Source: Protea cynaroides (lineage: Eukaryota > Streptophyta > Magnoliopsida > Proteales > Proteaceae). From it: a stretch of DNA of 64,000 bases. Shown here piece by piece: positions 46,501 through 56,363 of the stretch. The translations under genes were made by a program, and so were the position numbers. The notes below the pieces were generated by a model that was given only the letters and a program-made list of their open reading frames with translations, was not told the origin of the DNA and made no database searches. The stretch covers positions 36,646,254-36,710,253 of the forward strand of contig CM053269.1 of the NCBI GenBank assembly GCA_028583415.1, in the 5' to 3' direction. Numbering within the stretch: position 1 is the stretch's first letter; every line of letters starts with the position of its first letter.

Positions 46501-47951
46501 ATCTGAGAACAGTACAAGAAGATATTGAGAAAGGTAGGACTAACCCTGAGTTCACCTTGGATGACGAGAAGGTACTGAGATACAAAGGAAGAATATGTGT
46601 ACCTGAAACAGAAAGTATGGACATTAGACACCGACTGATGAAAGAAGCCCATACCACCATCTACTCGATACACCCTGGAAGTATAAAAATGTATCATGAT
46701 CTAAAAAAATTATATTGGTGGAGGGGAATGAAAGCAGATGTAGCCAAGTTCGTGTCTTAATGCCTAAATTGTCAGAAAGTAAAGGCTGAACGACAAAGAC
46801 CCGTAGGATTGTTACAGCCATTACCGGAACCAGCATGGAAATGGGACTGCATCACTATGGACTTCGTCACGGGACTACCATTGACTCCTCAAGTAGTTGA
46901 CGCAGTTTGGGTGATTGTGGATCGTCTGACTAAAACAGCTCGCTTTATACCTATACGACCTCAGTATACACTGGAAAGGTTAGCAAAGCTGTATGTGGAT
47001 AATATTGTTCGGTTACACGGTGTACCAGAAAGCATTGTGTCCGATAGAGATCCATGATTTACTTCCAAATTTTGGGAAGGATTGCAAAAGGCTATGGGAA
47101 CAACGCTAAAGTTTAGTATTGCATTCCACCCACAGACAGATGGACAGTCAGAACGTACAATTCAGATTCTAGAAGATATGCTACGAGCATGTGTGATTGA
47201 TTTCAAAGGATCATGGGACGAAAAGTTACCATTGATTGAGTTCGCTTATAACAACAACTATCAGGCTACCATACAGATGTCACCATATGAAGCATTGTAT
47301 GGCCGAAAGTGTCGAACTCCCTTGTTTTGGAATGAAATTGGAGAATGTAGTATTGTTGGACCGGAATTTGTTGAAGAGACTTGTCGAGTGGTCGACATCA
47401 TCAAGGAAAGAGTAAGAACAGCTCAGAACCGTCAGAAGCAATATGCAGATACTCGACGAAGAGATCTGGAGTTCGCCGTAGGTGATAAAGTATTTTTGAA
47501 AGTATCACCTATGCGAGGATTGAAGAGGTTCGGACAGAAAGGGAAGCTAAGTCGAAGATATGTCGGGCCGTATGAAATTCTAGCTAAGCGTGGAAAAGTA
47601 GCTTATCAGTTAGTACTACCACCATCTATGTCAAGTGTACATGACGTATTTCACATTTCCCTATTGAAGAAGTATGTCAAAGACCCAACGCATGTTTTGA
47701 CAGTGGAATTTTCGGAATTGACTGATGATTTGACATTTGAAGTAACACCAACAGAAATCACTAGTCAAAAGGTTCAACGTCTACGCAATAGAGATATCTA
47801 CTATGTTAAGGTCACATGGAAAAGTAGAGACATGGAAGAAATTACATGGGAAGAAGAAAATGCTATGCGGAAGCAATACCCTTACTTATTTGATTCAGAA
47901 GGTACGTGCAATTTCGAGGACGAAATTTTTATAAGTTGGGGGGAGTTGTGA
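43350..47951 (+). pseudogene. Gag-pol of Tekay copy 2: one continuous frame broken only by three stops
   Basis: Four consecutive open segments (43350-45578, to 46760, to 47057, and on to 47951) share one frame over 4.6 kb. Gag is followed by an intact CCHC knuckle (CFNCNQPGHMAREC, residue about 329), protease (LFDSGATHSF, about 383), RT (FIDDILVYS, about 719), RNase H, integrase and a chromodomain-like end. The stops are TAA at 45576, TAA at 46758 and TGA at 47055. Copy 1 has CAA, CAA and CGA at these places, so each is a single C-to-T change. The first 53 or so codons come from the TAT-like LTR and are read in frame into gag by chance or selection. No indels were found relative to the expected domains. 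Confidence 0.85.
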
Positions 47952-50241
47952 GACCCGTGTCAATCTAACCCGGTCGTACCACCTTGAACCAGGTTTACCC
48001 ATCATGGTCGATTTAAATGGACCAAGGGCGTGAAGGAGATCGAGATCCCAGGTATTAAATCGACCCAAAAATACTTAAAATAGGGGAAGGGTCGCATACC
48101 CAGCTAAGCGGGGTCGGACCTCCCAAAACAGAAAGTCAGACCCTCGGTTTTGAAGGGAGGGTCGGACAGCTTAAGACCCTAGGGTCGATGGGATCATCGA
48201 CCCTCCCATCGACCCTCGGTTTTGCCGAATATAGAAATTAGGAAATTTCTAGATTTTCTATTGGATTCTTTCCTAATCTCAAAGGGACTTATTTTAGGAT
48301 GTTCCTAGTCTATTCCCTAAGCCACTTTCACTCCTTTCACAATCCTAATTGAATTGAGAGAAAGAGAGGAGAAGGAAAAGAGGAAGAAGAGAGGCAAGCA
48401 AGAGAACTTAGCAAAATGGAGAAGAGTTTCAGAGAAAAAGTAATCTTCTCAGGTATGGATACTAATTCCATGAGTTTTTACAGACCTTAGGTTAGTTAAT
48501 GTTGAGAGTGTGATTTCGGAGAAACCCAAACCATCAAGCTATGGTTAGGTTTTCATGGAAAACCATAGGAAAGTGCATGAAAGCTATCTAGGTGGATTAT
48601 ACAAGGTTTCAGACCATGGAATGAATGTAGAATGGAATGTAGGAGCAAGCCATAGGATCCCAAACACGAAGAATGGATTAAAAGAGGGAATTGGACCAAA
48701 GTGCACCAAGGGTCGCACCCAAGGTCGATAACCATCCGACCCTTGGTATTCCTGACCATCGACCCTCAGCATTTGGAAAGTCCAGAAAGAGGGAAGGGTC
48801 GATAGACCCATCGATCCTAGCATCGACCCTACCTCCGACCCTTAGTTAACAGAGTAGTTTTTAATTCTGAATAAATTCTAATTAAATTCTATCGACTTTG
48901 TTAGGGCTTCTAGCAATACAATAACACTGTAAAGGTGATTCTAAAGCTTGAAAAAATATCTATTAGCAAGCTAAGGTGAGGAACCAGAACTCCAAACTAA
49001 TTGGTTAATAACAAAACTGTTTTCTTTTTCTTGAGTCTTATGCCATGCTTGATTCTATGCGAATATGTTTGTAATGTGCATACAGCATGCCATCCAATAT
49101 TTCTATTACTTGTTCATGCATATTTACTTTATTGTTTATAACATGATGATAATGATGATGATAGGAATAGGCATGTGCTTGTATGTGTGTGGTTGGTGTA
49201 CTTAATGCGAGCGAGTATCAGGGGAGGTGTGGTGAGAACGTCAATAAACGTTAACCTTTGGCGGGTCTCAGCACTTTAGCTCTATCTCCAACTCAAGTCT
49301 TGTGCATTAGCATCGTCGTATCGCCATTACTTTAGCAGAACTATTATGTCGTAGAGTATCAGGGGAGGTGGCCTCGGTCCTTGTAGTCTCTGACTCTATC
49401 GGGGGGCCTTAGCTCTATCTCTATGGACATTCTGAGGGATGCTGGGGTGAGGCCTTGGATACACTTTTTGGCATTAGGATTGGTTAGTTGCGAGCTCAGT
49501 TTGCAGCCCTCCCTAACAGGGGCTTACGTGTTGGTATGGCACTATATAGCAATAAACGTAACATTTGTTATATAATGTTCATGATTCGGTGCATGTGAGT
49601 TGACGATAAACGTGATCTTCGGGTAACGTCACACACTCGTGTATAGAGTCGAGGTCAATAAACGCGACCTTTGGCTACCTAAACCTTTCTATTGCATACT
49701 GCAAACTTATATACCAGACCAAAGATATAAATTGATTTTTGCATGCATATGTATTGTTGCATTGTTTTGGCTACTCACTGAGCCGTAATGTGTGCTCACC
49801 CCTCGACGTCGAATATTTTTAGTTGATGATGCAGGTTATACGGTTGAAGATTTTGTAAATGCTTCTGCGTACGGGACGGCATCGGTGATGGAAGCTGAAG
49901 CTGAAGTGGATACACACGACTCCTCTTGCGAGTGCAACTCATGTGTATTTGATTAGACATTTTATATGTTTCTTTATTGGATTTATTCGGACATGTATTT
50001 GATATTTAATATTTATGTCTCAGTTGAATACAGAATAATTTGCTATTAAATTATTAATATCATTTAGTTTCTCAGTTCATCTTATTATAAGACTTCCGCT
50101 ATTGTGTATTACTCTGATTATGATTACGGATGTGTGTAAGTTGGATAACGCGGGGATAGCCTATTCGAGATCCTGGTTGAACCGTTGGTTATTTAGCGGT
50201 TCATCACACCATTCTGGTTAGACCAAAATTGGGGTGTGACA
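43509..50241 (+). mobile_element. Tekay-type gypsy element, copy 2, 5'-truncated
   Basis: The sequence is homologous to copy 1 from the gag N-terminal region to the 3' LTR end. The 5' LTR, primer-binding site, leader and first part of gag are missing. The left junction lies at ACCACCCAGCTCA, which is shared with copy 1, so the exact point is ambiguous by a few bases. The right end is GTGTGACA followed by ACACC within an older Tekay gag (copy 3). The copy differs from copy 1 by substitutions throughout and lacks the 69-base putative intron. Confidence 0.85.
47947..50241 (+). repeat. 3' LTR of Tekay copy 2
   Basis: The LTR is 2295 bases, TGTGAGACC...GTGTGACA, preceded by AGTTGGGGGGAGT. It has the same internal architecture as copy 1 (GGGTCG clusters, AAACGTTAAC motifs) but has diverged noticeably. 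In its last part the ATAAACGTTAAC motifs have become ATAAACGTGATC and ATAAACGCGACC. Confidence 0.9.
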
Positions 50242-51110
50242 ACACCCAACTGACCTAGATCATCTTCAAAGAAGCCTTCTTCGAGAAGTATTTCCCCAAG
50301 ATTCAAGAGATCAGATTGAAAAGGAATTTCTGAGTCTATATGAAGGACAAATGTCTGTAGATGCTTACTAGTAGTGTTATGAAGAGCTGATTTTCTTTGC
50401 TCCCTCAGCATGTAGGAGGAAGATACCAAAATCGAAAGGTTCGTCATGGGACTTAGGGGAAGCATCCGAGAGCATGTACCGAGACTAGAAAAAAAATATA
50501 TAATGAAACTGTATAGATTGCTCGAGTACTGTAATCGAGCCAGAGAGAGAGTTACTTTGCTCAAAATAGGGGTACTAAGAGGCCTAATGGAAATTCATTC
50601 AACGGAGGGAATACAAAGACCTTCAAACCCTTTCGTACTCAAGGCTTCAATGCTACTACCAAGACTACTCCAATAGCCCAACCTCAATAGAAGCAGGGTA
50701 ATACTGGAGTTAAATGCTTCAACTGCGATCAAGTAGGGTATTATTCAAGGGATTGCCCTAAGCTAAGAAAGCAGCTACAACAAGGAATGGTTTATGCAAT
50801 TACTTCTAAGGATGCTACCGCATCACCTGATGTGGTCACGGGTTTGATTCGACCTTTTGTTGTGTACTATCTTGTGTGGGCATGTAGATTAATTCAAGAA
50901 GAAGAATCACTGGTATTGTACCTATTAATGGCATACTCGCCAGAGTACTCTTTGACTCTAGGGCCACTCATTCTTTTATATTTGTATTATTTGGAAAGAA
51001 GCTAAGTCTACCCCTCAGACCTTTAGACTGCAAACTGCTTGTACGATCAATTATGGGATTAGAAATAGAGCTAGACCAAGGTTATGGACCATGTACAGTT
51101 CTTATTGGAA
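50242..51110 (+). pseudogene. Tekay-type gag/protease remnant, copy 3
   Basis: Homology to the other gags begins at the LTKHxLLT region and runs through FKEAFFEKYFPK, the LRGSIREHV segment, a zinc knuckle and the protease start (ATHSF-like). Many frameshifts and stops are present. The knuckle reads CFNCDQVGYYSRDC, with the His replaced by Tyr. A 71-base insert at 50842-50912 corresponds to the putative intron of copy 1. The remnant ends near 51110 where similarity stops. Copy 2 was inserted in this older element. Confidence 0.75.
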
Positions 51111-52890
51111 AAAATAAATAAGGGTCTTTTGTTCACTTAGAAGTTGATGGTGTATGAAGATAATTGAAGATTGATGAGGAAGGGTCTTCTATCGTCGGCG
51201 AAGAAGAACAGATTTGAGTATGCTTGCTATCGTCGTCGGTGAAGAAAAAGAGCTGCATAGATCAGAGGGTTTTTTTATTGTTTCTAAAAGATTAAATGAT
51301 TTAGGGGTAGGGTAAAAATTGAATAGAGGGTAAAATAGTCTTTTATTTTTACTCTATGGGCAGTGTTGTCCATGAAAAGTTCAATTTTAGCTGACATTAG
51401 CATCTAACGGGACTTTGTTAACGGGATGAGCCTCATTGATTAACGATACAAAGATTATGATGGGGTAGTTAATGATTTTCCAAACCTGTAGATGGTAGAT
51501 GTTGTTATCAATACCTATTGGGGTCTACGTGAAATTTTTCCTTCTCTCTATATTGCCCTTGTAGTTTCTTACAATGTTAGTGGTTCAATGCAATTTTTTG
51601 CGTTTATTCATGAGATGGTCTATTTTTTACGGGAACTATGAGTTAGTTTCTAGGTCTAGAGCAAAATCATGAATATTTGTTTATTGAAGAATTGCACGGG
51701 GCTATGGCTCTTGTGGTTGTCCCTCCATTAAAGTGGACCAAAACTCATCTTCGAATTCGTTTGAATCCTTCTATGTGCTTTCCCTCGCTCCCTTTTGCCT
51801 CTTTTCTCTTTCCCTCTCTCCCTACCTTCTCCTTCTCTATTCCTCTATGCAGTTTTAGTTCTCCTTTCCTTGTACCCACTCACTCCATCGATCTCTGCAA
51901 AACTCTTTGCCTTCTCTTTCTTTGCCACAATCAGTCTTTTTCACATTCATTTTTTGCAATAGTCCCTTTGACCTTTTTTTTTCTCGAGAAAAGGGATTTT
52001 TTTTTTTTTGCTGTGGAGGCAAGATTTTTTATTGGCAATCATAAAAAATATTTCGTATTAAATAATATTCTAATGAACTTAACTAATTACCGAACCCAAT
52101 GAGACTACCATAAATGAAGGAATTTGCAAGACTGAAAAATCTTGAAAAAACCATCAAAATCTTTTGACTAAATGTATGGTACTTCCATTAACTTATTATG
52201 CGGCTGGTGCCCTCACCAGAATCCAGAAACTCTAGACACTTCCATCGTCCTTTATGCTTCATTGTAGTTAGATTTTGACTTAGTGGTAATGGAATGGTTA
52301 GATTATTAAAATTGTATGTATTGTAAAAACTACAAAGTAAATGAATTAAATTTTTTTTTTCTTTTTTAGTCAATCATTGTTAGCAAAACTAATGAATATG
52401 TGGGCCATTATGTTATGAGCTTAATCGTATTCAAATAAACAAAAACCTGTAGCCCACTAGACTATGTATGACCTAGGTTACCTATCTTTCTTGTCGTGGC
52501 TAGGATGGTTTTTCCTTCACAATCGACTCCCAATTTATAATTACTCTCTTTATACTATCTAGGATGGATTATGGTATGGGTCTTCTTATGTATGATAATA
52601 TTAAATTTTCTTTCACTTTTTATGTATAATAATACCTTTGTTTTTTTCATCTTACTATTCGAATCTTGTCGTTTAAAACTTTTACCAGTCATTTTCGGTT
52701 TTTTTGCCATTCTAAAGGTGTACCGTTTAAAGTTTTGATCGTCCAGTTTAATTTTTGAATGTTTTAAATGCAGCATTATGATTTTTTTTCTTATTTTTAA
52801 TCGTTCCGAATTAATTAACTATGACAATGATTAGGGGAATAGGAGCAACCTCTTTATCAAATTGTCCTAAAATGCTAATCTATCATTGGA
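51111..52890. other. Stretch without recognisable genes
   Basis: AT-rich with homopolymer runs (T11-T12 near 51980 and 52005). The open frame at 51677-52102 is low-complexity Ser/Phe/Pro sequence from CT-rich DNA and is not supported as a gene. Confidence 0.35.
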
Positions 52891-52892
52891 AC

Positions 52893-53899
52893 CCTACACA
52901 ATAAATGGATTCAAATCCTCTTCTCTAGGAGAATCTAGAGGAGAGGTGGTATCCCATAAAGATGGCCGACACCCTGGGGTTGAATTAATCCAACCCTTCC
53001 ATTCGAACTGATTCCGAGCAGACAAGCTAAGGCCTCGTTTGATAACACTCTAGCTCCTTACTTTTAAGTTGTAGAGCTAATCTGGAGTAGAATGACGATT
53101 GATAAACACAGTTCAAGTTTTGACGCCAATGGAGTGAACCGTTCCAAAAATGTGTCTGGGAGCTAAAAAAACTTACTTCTCTTGCTCCGGAGCTATTATC
53201 ACTACCAACTCCCATCACCACCACCACCACTGGCATTGTCATCATCACCACCACCCCTCTACCACCACCATCCCCACCACTACCCGCCACCCACAGTCGC
53301 CGCGACCACCACCACCACCGCAGCCTCCACCTCCGCCACCACCACCCACCACTTATCACTGACGTTGGCACCACCACCCACCACCTACCACCACTGCCGC
53401 CACCACCACCTACCACCACCACCGCCGCAACCACCCCTACCACCTATCACCATTGTCACCACCACCACCCACCCACCACCCATTCTCACTGCCACCACCC
53501 ACGTCTCTACTACCACCATCATGGCCACCACCACTCCCTACTAGTACCGCTGCCGCCACCACCACTACCACTACCCCCCACCGTCACCAATATCACCACC
53601 ACCACCATCACTATCAAACAACATTCTGGAAGCATAGTCTTTTGATTTTAGAACAACGTTATCAAACAACATTCTACTTCAAAAATCCTGACTCTGGAGA
53701 AGAAGTAGAAAACGACTCTAGACCAGAAATAACTCCATGGGAACTGGAATGTTATTAAACGGGGCCTAAGCAGACAGTGGGTGTCGACTCCGATGGAGGG
53801 GTCGGATTAATCAGACCTCAGGTGTCGCCCATCCGTATGCGGCGCCACCTCTCCTCCAGATTCTCAAGGAGAAGAGGATATGGATCCCCCGTGTCAATG
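52893..53899. mobile_element. Long-TIR foldback MITE, split by a Harbinger-type MITE
   Basis: The left arm (AATCCTCTTCTCTAGGAGAA, GAGGAGAGGTGG, GATTAATCCAACCC-like) and the right arm, read on the other strand (ATCCTCTTCTCCTTGAGAA, GAGGAGAGGTGG, GATTAATCCGACCC), form an inverted repeat of about 115 bases. Outer ends are approximate and no target duplication was assigned. The class is unknown. Confidence 0.6.
53031..53766. mobile_element. PIF/Harbinger-type (Tourist-like) MITE with internal ACC repeats, TSD TAA
   Basis: The ends are GGCCTCGTTTGATAACA and, from the other strand, GGCCCCGTTTAATAACA. TAA flanks both sides (53028-53030 and 53767-53769), the usual Harbinger target. The interior from about 53205 to 53610 is a degenerate (CCA)n microsatellite. 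The His/Pro/Thr-rich open frames read across it on the plus strand, and the Gly/Val/Trp-rich one on the minus strand, are low-complexity artefacts. Confidence 0.8.
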
Positions 53900-54295
53900 G
53901 GCACACATACCTTCTCTTCCGACCGAAGACTAAGCTTCACCATGGAGCTTCAGCCCAGGCCAAGCAAAGCTGCACGGCACTTAGACGGCAGCTCCCCGGG
54001 CCGGATAGGTCCAGAACCAGAACAGAAAATGGGAGTCAGTTCTATGAATGACAAAGAGGCGCATAATGAGGCTAAGCCTTGAAACCTAGTTCAATGTGTG
54101 GCTTGCGGGTTAGATTTTTACTATATATAATTTCTCTTTCCAAACACGTGTCAATCGGCAATAGGGTTGAAGACTTGAAGCTGAGAGGCGACCGGCTAGT
54201 CTATACTTCATCTAATGGGGAAAGAATTAATTCATATTACATCTTTTTCTTCACTGCACGCCGTACAAAACTTTTGCCCAAAAAAATATATAAAT

Positions 54296-54442
54296 TAGGA
54301 GAAAAAAATAAAAAAAATAAAAAATAAAAAAAATTAAAAATAAAAAATAAAAAATAAAAAAATAAAAAAATAAAAAAATAAAAAAATAAAAAAATAAAAA
54401 AATAAAAAAATAAAAAAATAAAAAAATAAAAAAAATAAAAAC
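54296..54442. repeat. A-rich microsatellite (TAAAAAAA)n
   Basis: About ten tandem units of T followed by seven A (54360-54440), preceded by irregular A-rich repeats. It lies about 320 bases upstream of the F-box start codon and could influence nucleosome placement at its promoter. Confidence 0.9.
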
Positions 54443-54444
54443 CC

Positions 54445-54760
54445 TTTTTTAAACCCAACGCAGGTTGGGACGAGACTCTCACCCTAGAATCTAGACCAAT
54501 TCCAGATATCCCCCAATTGCCGTTAGCTGTTGGTTTTTCTTCAGAAAACAAACCGTTCTCTTCTCGTTACACTACCAATCACGACCGTTGCTTCAACACT
54601 CCGCCACTACCAGCAGCGGCGGCGTCAGTGCCACCACCACCACCACCACCGGGAGCAGCTGAAGCCCAGATTGCAGCAAAGTGATGGAGATGAAGGTGAA
54701 GTGAGAGTAGGCGGACAGAGAGGGCGAAAGAGCAAGAGAGATACATAGAGACGGATCAAA
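54445..54760 (+). promoter_or_regulatory. Probable promoter/5' UTR of the F-box gene
   Basis: A GC-richer segment follows the A-rich tract and contains CCACCACCACCACCACC-type repeats (54630-54650) and a GAGAGAG-rich leader typical of plant 5' UTRs. No clear TATA box could be placed. The ATG at 54761 is in good context (CAAAATGGGG). Confidence 0.35.
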
Positions 54761-55285
54761 ATGGGGGCCACGCTCTCAAACTTGACGGAAGGGGCGAATG
54801 GCTCCGCCAATGGTCCGGGGCTAGGAGACATACCAGAGAGTTGCGTGGCCTGTGTGTTCATGTACTTGACACCTCCTGAGATATGCAACCTTGCACGCCT
54901 CAATCGGGCCTTTCGAGGCGCCGCTTCTTCTGATGCCGTTTGGGAATCTAAATTGCCCTATAATTATCAGAACCTCCTCGATTTCTTACCCTTTGAGCGA
55001 TACCAGGATCTATCCAAGAAAAATATCTTTGCCCTCCTCTCTCGTCCCATTCCTCTCGACGATGGCAACAAGGTAAGGGTTTTTTTCTTTTCGTTCTTCA
55101 AATCTATGACCTTTGATTCCATCTTACGGTTTGATTGTTGAATATTCGATGTGGGTTCTTTTGCAGGAGGTTTGGGTGGATAGGGTTACTGGGGGTGTTT
55201 GTATGTCGATCTCGGCGAAAGCCTTGTCGATTACTGGGATTGAAGATCGGAGATACTGGAATTGGATTCCTACCGAAGAATCTAG
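54761..55285 (+). CDS. F-box protein, PP2-A13-like, exons 1-2 (5' part of gene)
   Basis: F-box proteins of the PP2-A/PP2-B group carry an N-terminal F-box, which binds the SKP1 adaptor of SCF ubiquitin ligases, and a C-terminal phloem-protein-2 (lectin-like) domain. Exon 1 (54761-55072, 104 codons) starts MGATLSNLTEG and holds the F-box at about residues 24-70 (DIPESCVACVFMYLTPPEIC; LARLNRAFRGAASSDAVWES). Intron 1 is 55073-55166 (GTAAGG...TTGCAG, 94 bases). Exon 2 (55167-55285) reads VWVDRVTGGVCMSISAKALS, then ITGIEDRRYWNWIPTEES, and ends at donor GTTTGT in phase 2. This matches the start of the PP2 domain. The next block expected, with LQQIWWFEV, was not found up to 64000. Intron 2 is therefore over 8.7 kb, or the gene is truncated. 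No stop or frameshift is seen in the two exons. Confidence 0.85.
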
Positions 55286-56363
55286 GTTTGTTTACGACTA
55301 TTAATCCGGTTCATTTGTAGAGTGCATTTTAAAAATGTTGTGGAATTTCTTGTTTGGTGGGGTATGTATGCTCCGGCTTTCTGTCTTTTCAGAGAAATTT
55401 ATTAAGTTAGGTATTTTCTACACTTTATTCAACAATTTGTAATTTTAGAGTTGTGTTGCTATGTTGAAAAGGAAAAGATATATGTAGATGCAGTTCACTG
55501 TTTCTTCTGTTTGGCCTTACTTGGTGAGAAGTTCATAATTATTCATTCAAAATGATTCTTGAAAAGTGCTATCCCACCCGCCTGTCAGTAGTGCAGTGGT
55601 GTATTCTGTAGCCCCTATTTTCCTTCGGAGATGTAAGCTAGCATTTCTTAGGTTTGTTATGGTGCAACTATTGACTTTTCCAATTGGGGTAGCTTTTCCC
55701 ATTTATGCCCTATAATAGTCCTTTGTTATCTGGTATGATGCAGTCTGCTAAGAATTGAGGGAAATGATTAAGTAAAGCAAGTCATGGTGGTCTTAATGCC
55801 TTTATGGGAAATACTTTGCTTGATTGAGGGAAGTTCACAAACAATGGTTGCATACCCTGCGAGGTAAAAAATAGATTTTCTTCTTCATTGGGATCACATG
55901 GAAGTGATGGAGTTGGGTTTTGTTTTTTTTTTTTTTTTTTTTTTTTGGGGGGATAAGTAGAGGGTTGATTTTATGCTTTATAACCGTTCTCCAGCCTTAT
56001 TGCCTCTGGAACTGCATATTGGCCACTATAATGTTGGCATTCCTAATGATTTCGGGAGTTGAAGCTAGTGGAGCTTACAAACTACAAGGGTTAATCAGTT
56101 CAGCAACTTTGCAAGTCTGCTCTTGTATGTTGTTCAAAACAAATCTCTTGGATAGAAAGAGGCCATTTAAACATAGGACAGGTCTATACTTCATCTATTC
56201 TGGACCCTTTTTTCAAGTATTCTGGTGTAGCCCCCCCACCCCCCCCTTAAGACGGTAGCAAAAAGTTTATGCAAGGAGAAATATCATTTGGTATGATGGG
56301 AGGATGCTGCTGGCCAAAAGGCGAGAGCTTCAAGCCTGATTTCTGGTGGTACACCCTTTACAC
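55286..56363 (+). other. Putative F-box intron 2, first part
   Basis: No exon of the PP2 domain was recognised. There is a T-run at 55921-55946 and a C-rich tract near 56228-56247. Composition is typical of a plant intron or spacer. Confidence 0.4.

Noticed and set aside
51677..52102. 141-codon plus-strand frame with signal-peptide-like Ser/Phe/Leu content
   Set aside because: CT-rich low-complexity DNA, no recognisable domain, no supporting splice or promoter signals.
53150..53758. Long His/Pro/Thr-rich and Gly/Val/Trp-rich open frames
   Set aside because: They are translations of a degenerate (CCA)n microsatellite inside a MITE, open in several frames on both strands.
54237..54551. Phe/Tyr-rich minus-strand frame
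   Set aside because: It is the translation of the (TAAAAAAA)n repeat.
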